Of a DNA stretch of 37,902 bases, positions 21,320 through 30,003 are shown one piece after another. The stretch lies in contig CAJUPW010000027.1 in the NCBI GenBank assembly GCA_910588635.1, positions 1 to 37,902 on the forward strand, written 5' to 3'. The notes beneath the pieces were generated by a model. It ran no database searches, had not been told where the DNA came from, and was given only the letters and a program-made list of their open reading frames with translations. The position numbers were made by a program, and so were the translations under genes. Source of the stretch: an uncultured Oscillospiraceae bacterium (GTDB lineage: Bacteria; Bacillota; Clostridia; Oscillospirales; Oscillospiraceae). How positions within the stretch are numbered: position 1 is the stretch's first letter; each line of letters opens with the position of its first letter.

Positions 21320-21335
21320 TTAAATCACCTTTTCT

Positions 21336-21785
21336 CTATTGCTTCAAGCTCCCCAGACCGCCCTCCGTCTCCTTCACGTTGATATGGAAAACGCTGCGGC
21401 CGGCCAGGGCATGGTCCACCTCAATGGAGTAGTCCACCTCAATGTCGCCCCCCTGATCGTTGAGCTCAGCCAGCAGATGCCGGGTATGCACGCCGATGGC
21501 CATGGCGCCATAGGGTGTATTGTACATGGACAGATGCCGGCGTCCCTCCTGGAACACCATCTGAGAGTTGAACTCCCCCACCCGCAGGAGGGTAACCTGC
21601 TCCCCGTCCACCTGGATGGTGGTCAGGGTGCCCCCCAGGCCGGTGAGCTCGCTCTCCTGATAGGACAGCGTATAGCTCTCTCCCTCCCGGGCCAGACGGC
21701 CGGCGGTGACCAGCTCCACCACGTCCGGGAACGTATCCTCATATTTCTGCATCCCCTTGATGGAGATGACCACTTCCTTGTCCAT
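21336..21785 (-). CDS. DUF1934 (YwiB-like) beta-barrel protein
   Basis: A 149-residue protein of the DUF1934 family: calycin-like barrel strands such as VVISIKGMQKYED, SYTLSYQESELTGL and G-x-L-x-V-x-Y-x-I at the end. The gene is often found directly before argS in Firmicutes (ywiB-argS in Bacillus subtilis), as it is here. Its function is unknown. TTGGAGGT stands before the ATG, and the operon promoter is at 21851-21879. Confidence 0.92.
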   Translation of the reverse strand: MDKEVVISIKGMQKYEDTFPDVVELVTAGRLAREGESYTLSYQESELTGLGGTLTTIQVDGEQVTLLRVGEFNSQMVFQEGRRHLSMYNTPYGAMAIGVHTRHLLAELNDQGGDIEVDYSIEVDHALAGRSVFHINVKETEGGLGSLKQ

Positions 21786-21850
21786 TGAGGGACCTCCAAT
21801 CGCTGTGATCGTTTTGCTCCGGTGGACCTTTTGATCCGTCAGTCTGAGGT

Positions 21851-21879
21851 ATTATACACAGTTTGGAGGCGGCTGTAAA
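21851..21879 (-). promoter_or_regulatory. Promoter of the DUF1934-argS-Nudix operon
   Basis: On the minus strand TTTACA (21874-21879), 17 bases and TATAAT (21851-21856), with a leader of about 60 bases. No T-box or other riboswitch motif is visible in it. Confidence 0.85.
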
Positions 21880-21942
21880 GTGTCTCTTTTATTGTATGTC
21901 ATTTTCTCTGAAAAAACAAGGCATTTTGCCGTGTTTCTCCAT

Positions 21943-21970
21943 TTGACAAATTTCATTTGAGCGCTATAAT
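21943..21970 (+). promoter_or_regulatory. Near-consensus promoter of the 22027-22440 gene
   Basis: TTGACA (21943-21948), 16 bases, TATAAT (21965-21970). Both hexamers are perfect. Confidence 0.85.
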
Positions 21971-22026
21971 ATCTTTTGACAGCGTACTCTCGTCCATGAC
22001 TGATCGCCCGGAGAGGAGGACTTGCC

Positions 22027-22440
22027 TTGAATCTGGAATTGAACAAAAAACAGTTCCGCCGTCTGCTGGACCTGGTGTACATCGGAAACTGGATATTAAA
22101 CTCCACCCGGGGGGACGACCGCTTCGCCGACTACGATCAGGTAGAGAGCCTGCTCTTTGCCCGGGCCGCCCTGGAGGGTATGCCCCAGCTTGCCGAGCTG
22201 TACCAGGGGGAAATCGTCCCATCCCGGGCCTTTGTGGAGGGGGGCATCCACGAGGCCATCGTGGAATATGAGAACAACGTGTTTTTCGACATCCTGGCCG
22301 AGGATCTGGCCCGCCGGGACATGGACGACGCCCCCATCGACGAACACAACTACGCTGAGCTCACCAGCCGCATCGACGCCTACATCGCGGAGTTTGAGGA
22401 ACACGGAACAGACAACATACTGGTTGATATTGAGAACTAA
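22027..22440 (+). CDS. Acidic protein of unknown function
   Basis: A 137-residue soluble, acidic protein, predicted mostly helical: L-N-K-K-Q-F-R-R-L-L-D-L-V-Y-I-G-N-W-I-L-N-S, then an F-V-E-G-G-I-H-E-A-I-V-E-Y-E-N segment and a C-terminal E-E-H-G-x-D-N-I-L-V-D. I do not recognise a family. The start is TTG at 22027, set by GGAGAGGAGG about eight bases before it; there is no ATG nearby. It has its own consensus promoter and terminator, so it is a well expressed single gene. Confidence 0.85.
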   Translation: MNLELNKKQFRRLLDLVYIGNWILNSTRGDDRFADYDQVESLLFARAALEGMPQLAELYQGEIVPSRAFVEGGIHEAIVEYENNVFFDILAEDLARRDMDDAPIDEHNYAELTSRIDAYIAEFEEHGTDNILVDIEN

Positions 22441-22443
22441 AGC

Positions 22444-22473
22444 AGACCCCCGGCGCGTGAGCGCCGGGGGTCT
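22444..22473 (+). terminator. Terminator of the 22027-22440 gene
   Basis: AGACCCCCGGCGC and GCGCCGGGGGTCT form a perfect 13-pair stem with a GTGA loop, followed by TTGTGTT. Confidence 0.85.
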
Positions 22474-22542
22474 TTGTGTTACAGCCTTTCCTGACTGGCC
22501 TCCCAGTCGAAAAGCGGCGGGCAAGCGCCTGCCGCCTGCCGC

Positions 22543-23229
22543 TTAATCCTCGGAAACAACAACGCCTTTCTCTGTGCTGTAGACGGAGCTGCTGACACAT
22601 GTGCCGGTCACAACCTCCGCGTAGGGGGCCTCCTCACCGCGAAGACTGTCGGGATCATAGGCGAAGAACTGTCCGTCTATGTCGCCCTGGTTCTCACTGC
22701 TGCCGGTTACGCTGCCAAACTCCTCGTAGGTGCCGTCCTCCTTGACGACGCCAATCGCCGCCTCAATCGTCCACTTGTCAATGCTGCCGTCCACCGTCAC
22801 AGTGACCTTGGTGTCCTCGCTAAAATCCTCAAAGACATAGTGCCGGTCCCGGACCAGGGCATCGGTGATATCCGCGGCGTCCTCTCCGTTGAGGGTAAGG
22901 ATAGCCCTACCGTCACGATTTTCCAGCTTTGCATTCGGAACAGACAGCATAGAAAATGTTTCACCGTCCTCGGTGGTCACATCGGAGCGGTAGCGGTCCA
23001 CTCGAACGATGGAGCCCAGGTTGACCACAAACGCGTGGAACTCCTCCGGGTTGGCGGCGGCTACGCTGACTACCATCATGGCCACGGCGGCGGCGGCAAT
23101 CAGGGCTGTGCGCAAGGGACGGATACGCTTCTTGTTGGTTTTCTCAGTCATAGCGATGATCTCCTCAATTTTATCCTCGGGGGCTCTCAGCTCCCGGCAC
23201 GCTTCACGGTACAATTTCGGGTCGAACAT
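22543..23229 (-). CDS. Membrane anti-sigma-type protein
   Basis: A 228-residue protein: a cytoplasmic N-terminal part (1-40, LYREACRELRAPEDKIEEIIA), one membrane helix (about 45-66) and an outer domain of about 160 residues with beta-type strands. Encoded right after an ECF sigma factor and overlapping it by 26 bases, it is very likely the cognate anti-sigma factor. It lacks the zinc-binding HxxxCxxC motif, so it would belong to the non-zinc group common in clostridia. GGAGG before the ATG at 23229 decides the start. What the outer domain senses is unknown. Confidence 0.82.
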   Translation of the reverse strand: MFDPKLYREACRELRAPEDKIEEIIAMTEKTNKKRIRPLRTALIAAAAVAMMVVSVAAANPEEFHAFVVNLGSIVRVDRYRSDVTTEDGETFSMLSVPNAKLENRDGRAILTLNGEDAADITDALVRDRHYVFEDFSEDTKVTVTVDGSIDKWTIEAAIGVVKEDGTYEEFGSVTGSSENQGDIDGQFFAYDPDSLRGEEAPYAEVVTGTCVSSSVYSTEKGVVVSED

Positions 23230-23713
23230 AGACAGATTCCTCCTTTTCCTCGGTAAGCTCCTTCCGCAGCCGTTCCCTTGCCCGGAGCAGCCAGGTCTGG
23301 ACGGTGGATACATTGGCTCTCATGGCGGCGGCGGTCTCGGCCACCGACAGCCCCTCGTAGTAGTAGAGGTAGACCGCCAAGCGATATTTGGGCTCCAGGG
23401 CCATCACCGCCTCCAGCGCCTCGGCCTTTTCCCGGTCCTCCGGGGCGGCGGTCTCCCGCCACTCCTCCAGGGGGCCAGAGGTCCGCCGCCAGAACGACCG
23501 CATGACCTTGCGGCTCTCGTTCACCGCCACCCGCAGCAGCCAGTGCTTCATGTGCTCCTCGCTCTCAAAGTCTTTTTTGCACTCGTACAGCCGCAGAAGC
23601 ACCGTCTGCATCACATCCTCGGCGTCCTGGGGATGGCCCAAAGCGTGGCAGGCCACCCGGTAGACGGTATCTCCGTATTCCCGGGCCGCTCGGGCAAACG
23701 CCTCGTCGGTCAT
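23204..23713 (-). CDS. ECF-type RNA polymerase sigma factor
   Basis: A 169-residue sigma-70 family protein with region 2 (about 5-70: VYRVACHALGHPQDAEDVMQ) and region 4 (about 100-155: L-E-P-K-Y-R-L-A-V-Y-L-Y-Y-Y-E-G-L-S-V-A-E-T-A) but no regions 1 or 3, as in ECF factors. It would bring RNA polymerase to a small stress regulon. AAGGAGGTG lies before the ATG. It is followed by the overlapping anti-sigma gene. A perfect palindrome is present upstream (23743-23756). Confidence 0.93.
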   Translation of the reverse strand: MTDEAFARAAREYGDTVYRVACHALGHPQDAEDVMQTVLLRLYECKKDFESEEHMKHWLLRVAVNESRKVMRSFWRRTSGPLEEWRETAAPEDREKAEALEAVMALEPKYRLAVYLYYYEGLSVAETAAAMRANVSTVQTWLLRARERLRKELTEEKEESVYVRPEIVP

Positions 23714-23742
23714 GGCCGCTCACCTCCTTGGAAATCTGTTCT

Positions 23743-23756
23743 TGAAAGGCCTTTCA
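23743..23756. promoter_or_regulatory. Palindrome upstream of the ECF sigma gene
   Basis: TGAAAGG-CCTTTCA is a perfect 14-base palindrome, 30 bases before the sigma start codon. It could be an operator in the leader or promoter; no SigA hexamers are obvious around it. Confidence 0.4.
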
Positions 23757-23813
23757 CTATGTAATATCCATGAGCACAGGAAAAAATCTCAGAGGATAGA
23801 AAAAATATTATGG

Positions 23814-23844
23814 AAAAGGCCCGCCGCGTCTGCGGCGGGCCTTT
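23814..23844 (-). terminator. Terminator of the trpXYZ operon
   Basis: AAAGGCCCGCCGC and GCGGCGGGCCTTT form a perfect 13-pair stem (23815-23844) with a GTCT-type loop; on the minus strand the arm ends in TTTT. Confidence 0.88.
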
Positions 23845-23846
23845 AT

Positions 23847-24647
23847 TTATGACAGCAATATCCGGTCGTTGTCCAGGTCCTCGCCCACCCGGGCCTTGAA
23901 CTTCTCCAGCAGGTCGTTGACGGTCATGCTCTTCCGCTCCTCTCCCTGAACATCCAGCACAATCCGCCCGCTGTCCATCATCAGGGTGCGGCTGCCCAGC
24001 TCCAGGGCCTGGTGCATGTTGTGGGTGACCATCATGGTGGTGATCTTGTGTCTGGACACCACCTCCCGGGTGATTTTCAGCACCTTTTCCGCCGTGCCCG
24101 GGTCCAGGGCGGCGGTGTGCTCGTCCAGCAGGAGAATTTTCGGCGGCACCATGGTGGACATGAGCAGGGTCAGCGCCTGACGCTGCCCGCCGGACAGCAG
24201 GCCCACCGGCTGCTTCATCCGGTCCTCCAGTCCCATATCCAGCTTGGCCAGCTGTTCCCGGAAGAAGGTCCGGTCGGCTTTTCCGGTGCGGCTGAAATAG
24301 GCATGCTGGTGCTTGGCGGTACGCAGATAGGCCAGAGCCAGGTTTTCCTCAATGGTCATGTGGGGGGCGGTGCCCTTCATGGGGTCCTGGAACAGCCGTC
24401 CCAGCTCCCGGCTGCGCTTGTGCTCCGGCTTGAAGGTGATGTCCTCCCCGTCCAGCACGATGGAGCCCCGGTCGGGGAAGAACACCCCGGCGATGGCGTG
24501 GAACAGGGTGGACTTACCCGCCCCGTTGGAGCCCACCACCGTGACGAAGTCCCCGGGGGCCAGGTGGAGCGTTACCCCGTCCAGCGCCTTCTTCTCGTTG
24601 ACGGTGCCGGGGTTAAAGGTCTTTGCGATGTCGTTCAGCTTCAGCAT
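23847..24647 (-). CDS. trpZ: Tryptophan-type ABC transporter, ATP-binding protein
   Basis: A 266-residue ABC ATPase: Walker A GSNGAGKST (about 39-47), signature LSGGQRQALT, Walker B ILLLDEHTAAL and the H-loop in MMVTHN. The Walker B Asp-Glu is followed by HTAAL rather than PTSGL, a feature of the ABC_sub_bind-linked ATPases. Together with the permease and lipoprotein upstream it forms an importer. AAAGGAGGG before the ATG at 24647 sets the start; the gene overlaps the permease end by seven bases. The substrate call rests on the Trp T-box ahead of the operon and on likeness to TrpXYZ of streptococci. Confidence 0.85.
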   Translation of the reverse strand: MLKLNDIAKTFNPGTVNEKKALDGVTLHLAPGDFVTVVGSNGAGKSTLFHAIAGVFFPDRGSIVLDGEDITFKPEHKRSRELGRLFQDPMKGTAPHMTIEENLALAYLRTAKHQHAYFSRTGKADRTFFREQLAKLDMGLEDRMKQPVGLLSGGQRQALTLLMSTMVPPKILLLDEHTAALDPGTAEKVLKITREVVSRHKITTMMVTHNMHQALELGSRTLMMDSGRIVLDVQGEERKSMTVNDLLEKFKARVGEDLDNDRILLS

Positions 24648-25567
24648 CGGGCACCCTCCTTTCGACGGGCCAGCTTCTGCCGCTGGAGGGCGATAAGCCT
24701 CCGGCCCTGGGGCATGGCGATGGCCACGGCCACGATGAGGGCGGACACCAGCTTGAAGCACTCGGTGGGCACGTTGGCCGCCAGTGCCACGGCGATGATG
24801 ATGCGGTAGATGCAGGAGCCCGCAATCACCCCCACGATGCGCACGCCGATGGAGAACCGGCCGAACAGGGTCTCGCCGATAATCAGGGAGGCCAGAGCCA
24901 CCGTCACCATGCCGGTGCCCAGGTTGATATCGCAGCTCTTATTCACCAGCCCGGTGAGACAGCCGGCCAGCCCGGTAAGGGAATTGGCCGCGCACAGGCC
25001 CACTGTGATGGTGAAGGCGGGGTTGATGGAGGAGGCCCGGACCATGTCGGCGTTGTCCCCGGTGGCTCGAATGGACAGGCCCAGCCGGGTGCGGAAAAAC
25101 AGGGCCGTCAGCACGGCGATCGCCGCCAGGATGACGGACAGCACAATCAAGGTGCTCCAGTCGGTCCAGAGCTTGCTGGCGCTCAGCCCCTTTGCCAGGG
25201 ACAGGAGGGTATCCGCCCCGAAGATGGACAGGTTGGACGACCAGCCCATCACCGCCAGGTTGACGGTGTACAGCCCCGTGTTGACGATGATACCGGCCAG
25301 AATGCTCTCCACTCCCAGCTTGGTCTGGAGGAAGGCGGTCACAAAGCCGGACAGCATTCCCGCCAGCATGGCGGCGGGGAGGGCCAGAAAGGGGTGGCCT
25401 GCCAGGGTGACGGTGGCCCCCACGGCGAAGCCCAGGGTGTAACAGCCGTCGGTGGAAAGGTCGGCGATGTTCAGGATGGAGAAGCTGATGAACAGGGCCA
25501 GGGCCACCAGGGAGTAAATGGCTCCCATCTCCAGAGCGGTCCGCAGGGTCACAACAGATAACAGCAT
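24641..25567 (-). CDS. trpY: Tryptophan-type ABC transporter, permease
   Basis: A 308-residue membrane protein with about eight to nine helices, of the BPD_transp_2 type (branched-chain amino acid / BMP permease fold). The stretch FSILNIADLSTDGCYTLG near the N-terminus and A-G-I-I-V-N-T-G-L-Y-T-V-N in the middle are typical for permeases that go with ABC_sub_bind lipoproteins. The C-terminal tail is basic (RRLIALQRQKLARRKE). TAGGAG lies before the ATG. Between it and the lipoprotein gene there is a small hairpin that may lower permease output. Confidence 0.87.
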   Translation of the reverse strand: MLLSVVTLRTALEMGAIYSLVALALFISFSILNIADLSTDGCYTLGFAVGATVTLAGHPFLALPAAMLAGMLSGFVTAFLQTKLGVESILAGIIVNTGLYTVNLAVMGWSSNLSIFGADTLLSLAKGLSASKLWTDWSTLIVLSVILAAIAVLTALFFRTRLGLSIRATGDNADMVRASSINPAFTITVGLCAANSLTGLAGCLTGLVNKSCDINLGTGMVTVALASLIIGETLFGRFSIGVRIVGVIAGSCIYRIIIAVALAANVPTECFKLVSALIVAVAIAMPQGRRLIALQRQKLARRKEGARC

Positions 25568-25595
25568 GTGATATCACTCCTAGTTTATACAGGGG

Positions 25596-25613
25596 ACGCC
25601 GCTTTCGCGGCGT
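25596..25613 (-). other. Hairpin between trpX and trpY
   Basis: ACGCCGC and GCGGCGT form a seven-pair stem with a four-base loop, ten bases after the trpX stop. No U tract follows. Such a hairpin often protects the binding-protein mRNA end and gives more binding protein than permease. Confidence 0.55.
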
Positions 25614-25623
25614 TCTAACCGGA

Positions 25624-26730
25624 TCAGAAATCCTGCTGGGTGGTGGTCTCGATCACCTGGATGCCCAGGGCAGAGAAGGCGGACTTGATCTGATCCAGGT
25701 CCATGCCGATGGCGGTACAGGTCTCGGTGTTGATGGTGGCGGTCTCGCCGGTCATGATCCGCACGGGGGTGGAGGCGGGGTCGGCGCCGTTCACCAGCAG
25801 ATCGGCCACCATCTGTGCGGTCTCCTGGCCCAGCTGGACGTAGTCCACGCCGTAGCCGCAGAAGGCGCCGTTGAGGGCGAAGGAGTCGGCGCCGCCGTAG
25901 TGGGGGATATTGGCGTCCTGGAGCTTCTCAAAGATGGCCAGCTCGGCGCTCATAACGGTGTTGTCGGTGGGGGTGAAGATGGCGTCCACCTTGGCGGCGG
26001 ACAGGGCGTCCACGGCGGAGGTGATCTCGTTGGTGTTGGTGCCCGTCTTTTCCTCAAAGGCGATGCCCTTGGAGGTCAGATACTCCTTGGCCTCCTGGAT
26101 GGGCTTGGTGGAGGAGCTCTCCGACTTGGAGTACAGCAGGCCCACCTTCTGCAGGCCGGGGTTGGCGGCGATCATCAGGTCGATGACCATCTTGGTATTC
26201 AGGGCATCGCTGGTACCGGTGACCTTGCCGCCGGGGGCGTCCATGTCGGCCACGATGCCGTCGGTGATGGGGTCGGAGACGGCGGAAAAGACGATGGGGA
26301 TGCCGGCGTCCTCGGTGGTGGCCATGGTGGTCTGGACGGCGGGGGTGGCGATGGGGACGATCACGTCCACCTTGTCAGAGATCATCTGGGCGGCGATGGC
26401 CTGGAGGGTGGAGCCGTCCCCCTGTCCGCAGGCGGTGTAGCCGGCGTAGTCGAAGGTGACGCCCAGCTCTGCGCCCAGCTTATCCAGCTCAGCCTGGAGG
26501 CTGTCCTCGATCTGGTTCAGAGAGGCGTGATCCATGAACTTGATGATGCCCACCTTGTAGATAGTCCCGGAGGTGGGCTGCTGGGCGCTGGAGCCGCTGC
26601 CCTGGGGCTGAGAGGCGGAGCCTCCGGAGGCCAGGGGGTTGTTCCCACCGCCGCAAGCGGCCAGAGAGAGAGTCATGGCCAGAGACAAGGCCAGGGTCAT
26701 CAGCTTCTTCATAGTATTGGTCTTTTTCAT
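25624..26730 (-). CDS. trpX: Tryptophan-type ABC transporter, substrate-binding lipoprotein
   Basis: A 368-residue lipoprotein with a signal peptide ending in the lipobox LAA-C, then a Gly/Ser/Gln-rich linker (to about 55) and an ABC_sub_bind (periplasmic-binding type I) domain. Family motifs such as DVIVPIATPAVQTTM, IPIVFSAVSDPI and VGLLYSKSESSS are present. GGAGGAAC before the ATG at 26730 chooses this start over an ATG five codons upstream. First gene of the operon, directly after the T-box leader whose specifier codon is UGG, so tryptophan is the likely ligand. Other members of the family bind tyrosine or other aromatic amino acids. Confidence 0.87.
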   Translation of the reverse strand: MKKTNTMKKLMTLALSLAMTLSLAACGGGNNPLASGGSASQPQGSGSSAQQPTSGTIYKVGIIKFMDHASLNQIEDSLQAELDKLGAELGVTFDYAGYTACGQGDGSTLQAIAAQMISDKVDVIVPIATPAVQTTMATTEDAGIPIVFSAVSDPITDGIVADMDAPGGKVTGTSDALNTKMVIDLMIAANPGLQKVGLLYSKSESSSTKPIQEAKEYLTSKGIAFEEKTGTNTNEITSAVDALSAAKVDAIFTPTDNTVMSAELAIFEKLQDANIPHYGGADSFALNGAFCGYGVDYVQLGQETAQMVADLLVNGADPASTPVRIMTGETATINTETCTAIGMDLDQIKSAFSALGIQVIETTTQQDF

Positions 26731-26835
26731 GTTGGGTTCCTCCAAATTTTAGATTTAGGCGGCAGATGTGGGGCCTTGCCGTTGGCCCGGGTTTGTTGGA
26801 GCAGTCAGCCGAGACTGTTTTTTATTTGAAGCAAT

Positions 26836-27118
26836 AAAAAAACAGCCCCTCATCCCACATGGGACAAGAGCTGCACTCCTGCGATACCACCCAAATTGAC
26901 GTCTTGGAAAACGTCCGCTCGCTTCACGCGCCATCACGCGTGCCCGATGGATAACGGGTGGGTCCCCGTCGGCATCTACTTGGTTTCCCGTTCAAGCCGC
27001 CCTCGAAAGTCCATTCGCCCGACCGCGCCCCGCCTTGATCCCACCACCCAAGGCTCTCTTGAGGTTTGCTCTGCCGGCTACTATTCTTTCTCACAGGTTT
27101 GACTGCTGTTCAGTTGTT
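26836..27118 (-). ncRNA. T-box leader with tryptophan specifier (UGG)
   Basis: On the minus strand the leader holds: stem I with base pairs GAAAG (27086-27090) and CTTTC (27005-27009), an AGTA motif on the 5' side of the specifier loop (near 27079-27083), and GAA-TGG-A on its 3' side, where TGG is at 27011-27013; a distal part AAGAGAGCCTTGGGTGGTGGG; the T-box itself GGGTGGTATCGCAGG (26879-26893), with TGGT to pair with the tRNA end; and the terminator CAGC-x5-TCCC / GGGA-x6-GCTG (26843-26873) with seven U. Uncharged tRNA-Trp would favour the antiterminator and switch on trpXYZ. The specifier and layout are seen; the tRNA identity is inferred from the codon. Confidence 0.88.
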
Positions 27119-27124
27119 GTGGCT

Positions 27125-27153
27125 ATTATAGCGGCTCCTCCCCCGGTTGTCAA
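27125..27153 (-). promoter_or_regulatory. Consensus promoter of the trp T-box operon
   Basis: On the minus strand TTGACA (27148-27153), 17 bases and TATAAT (27125-27130), both perfect. Confidence 0.93.
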
Positions 27154-27186
27154 CCCCCAAATTTTTAATTCGCTAAAGAAAATTTT

Positions 27187-27208
27187 GGGGCACACCGCAA
27201 TGTGCCCC
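27187..27208 (-). terminator. Hairpin after the phosphoribosyltransferase-like gene
   Basis: GGGGCACA and TGTGCCCC form a perfect eight-pair stem with a six-base loop, followed on the minus strand by AAAATTTTC. It lies 16 bases after the stop and separates the gene from the T-box promoter. Confidence 0.6.
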
Positions 27209-27224
27209 ACCGGCTCGTTCGCTG

Positions 27225-27863
27225 TTACAGTGCGGAATATCCGTATTTATCCACCACTGCGTCCAGTTCCTGGCGCTCCCGGCACAGGGGACACTCCTCC
27301 GGCAGATAACTGGCGTAGCCGGGCAGATCGTTGGTGTCGAAGAGAGAGGTGATGGGGATGCCGTCGATCTCCTTCTGGTGGCTGTAGACGGCGGCGATGC
27401 CTACCACGCTGCCCTTGTAGTACTCGACGCACTCGATGCCCTTGCGCACCGTGCCGCCGGTGGTGACGGAGGCCAGCAGCAGCAGGATATTTTTCCCCTC
27501 CAGCATGGGCCGGGCGTTGTCCCGGAAAATCAGCTTGCCATTAGTGCCCAGGTGCTCCCGGAGGACGTAAATCTCCCGGCCAGCGTTGATGGAGCGAAAG
27601 CCGCCCTGAGTCAGCCTCTGGGCCAGGCAGGTTCCGATCACGCGGGTGCCGTCCATGCAGAGGATGGTGTCCACCATCATCTGCTGGGTCAGGCGCTGGG
27701 CCAGCTGCTGGGCCACCGCATCGGCGTCCCGGATGCAGGACTGCTGGCGGGTCACGTCCACAAAGTAATTGGTATGGCTGTTCCGGGTGGCAAAGTGGCC
27801 CTTGGCCACGTTCAGCGACACATCGCCTACGCAAACGGGTATCTTATAAAATTTGGGCTCCAT
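27225..27863 (-). CDS. Phosphoribosyltransferase-like protein with altered PRPP loop
   Basis: A 212-residue type I PRTase fold, closest in layout to orotate phosphoribosyltransferases: an N-terminal hood, I-L-C-M-D-G-T-R-V-I-G in the middle and a PRPP-loop region ILLLLASVTTGGTVRKG (about 123-139). Normal PRTases have two acidic residues before the T-T-G-G (for example V-D-D-V-I-T-T-G-G); here Ala-Ser stand in their place. The C-terminus carries a CPLCRE motif and a unique tail. So it may bind PRPP poorly or act as a regulator. AAAGGAGG precedes the ATG. It has its own promoter. Its neighbour, the trp transporter, gives no direct hint. Confidence 0.75.
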   Translation of the reverse strand: MEPKFYKIPVCVGDVSLNVAKGHFATRNSHTNYFVDVTRQQSCIRDADAVAQQLAQRLTQQMMVDTILCMDGTRVIGTCLAQRLTQGGFRSINAGREIYVLREHLGTNGKLIFRDNARPMLEGKNILLLLASVTTGGTVRKGIECVEYYKGSVVGIAAVYSHQKEIDGIPITSLFDTNDLPGYASYLPEECPLCRERQELDAVVDKYGYSAL

Positions 27864-27910
27864 CGCTATTCCTCCTTTTCCTTCTTACATGGGTCATCTA
27901 CTTCTTTTTA

Positions 27911-27939
27911 AATATACCATATTTTCCCCGTTCTGTCCA
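27911..27939 (-). promoter_or_regulatory. Promoter of the phosphoribosyltransferase-like gene
   Basis: On the minus strand TGGACA (27934-27939), 17 bases and TATATT (27911-27916). Confidence 0.7.
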
Positions 27940-27975
27940 GCTAATTTTGTAAAAAATCACAAAACCGTCCCACAA

Positions 27976-28010
27976 AATAACCCAGATACGCCAAGCGCAC
28001 CTGGGTTATT
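27976..28010 (-). terminator. Terminator of the 28020-28580 gene
   Basis: AATAACCCAG and CTGGGTTATT form a perfect ten-pair stem with a 15-base loop, followed by TT on the minus strand, giving TTATTTT. Confidence 0.8.
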
Positions 28011-28019
28011 GCATTTCCT

Positions 28020-28580
28020 TCAGCTCAGCGCCCCGGCGCTGGCCTTCAAGTAGGACAGATAAAATACCAGCGCGGCAATGGATACGACCATATTGACAAT
28101 CGCCAATATGAAGGCCAGCGGCAGCAGCACAAAAGCCAGTACCGCAGTAGCCACGCTGACGACAACGGAAATCAGCTCCCACTTCCAGGCCCGGTCGCCC
28201 ATGGACTCCTCCGTCAGATACCCCCGGATGCGCAGGAAATTGTTGGTCCCCCGGATCACAAAGTAGATCTGAATCAGGCTGCAAATCGACTGGGCCAGGT
28301 CCATCATGCTCCCGAATACGCTCTCATTATTAGACAGCAGGCCAAATATGATCCCAAGGATACAAGCCACCAGGGCGTTCATGTAGTCCCCGTGCTCATT
28401 GCGCAGCTTTGCCAGCCCCACCAGGCAGATGACGCCCCCAACAAGAATAGCAATCCCTGTCATGAGCACCAGGAAGGGCACCAGCAGAGCAAGCAGCGTA
28501 CACAGCGAGGCGGCTATGGCAATGATATTGCCCACATACATCAGGTTCAGACCTTCACTGATCCTTCTTGTGTCTCCCAT
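28020..28580 (-). CDS. Six-helix membrane protein of unknown function
   Basis: A 186-residue polytopic protein with six hydrophobic segments (about 14-33, 37-57, 67-83, 90-110, 135-155, 158-178) in three hairpin pairs. The loops are short; the longest (about 111-133, LRIRGYLTEESMGDRAWKWE) is charged. I do not recognise a family. GGAGGAG precedes the ATG. The tuf terminator ends 21 bases upstream and no promoter is visible in between, so it may depend on readthrough from tuf or on a promoter inside it. Confidence 0.75.
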   Translation of the reverse strand: MGDTRRISEGLNLMYVGNIIAIAASLCTLLALLVPFLVLMTGIAILVGGVICLVGLAKLRNEHGDYMNALVACILGIIFGLLSNNESVFGSMMDLAQSICSLIQIYFVIRGTNNFLRIRGYLTEESMGDRAWKWELISVVVSVATAVLAFVLLPLAFILAIVNMVVSIAALVFYLSYLKASAGALS

Positions 28581-28600
28581 ACTATCTCCTCCTTGATTTT

Positions 28601-28629
28601 AAAAAAGGACGGGCCGGAGCCCGCCCTTT
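28601..28629 (-). terminator. Terminator of the str operon after tuf
   Basis: AAAGGaCGGGC and GCCCGcCCTTT form a stem with one mismatch around CGGA (28604-28629); a six-base U tract follows on the minus strand (28601-28606). Confidence 0.85.
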
Positions 28630-28642
28630 TACAAGGCGAAAA

Positions 28643-29845
<1,203 letters not shown>

Positions 29846-29911
29846 TGGATTTTTCCTCCTTATAATTCAGGTATGCTTTTGGATTGATCGGGCTGTGGAC
29901 GTATTGTGGAT

Positions 29912-29940
29912 ATTCTATCCTATTTTGTCCGCAATTGCAA
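29912..29940 (-). promoter_or_regulatory. Internal promoter of tuf
   Basis: On the minus strand TTGCAA (29935-29940), 17 bases and TAGAAT (29912-29917) in the fusA-tuf gap. Confidence 0.65.
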
Positions 29941-30003
29941 CCCTAAATTTTCCCGTATGCCCGCCCCCGCAAGGGACGAAAATACGAAAGCCGGGATCGG
30001 AAA

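Noticed and set aside
19709..21382. Plus-strand open frame opposite argS
   Set aside because: No recognisable domain and biased composition; argS covers the region.
21786..21850. T-box or other riboswitch before DUF1934-argS
   Set aside because: The leader is only about 60 bases and shows neither a T-box core nor a terminator.
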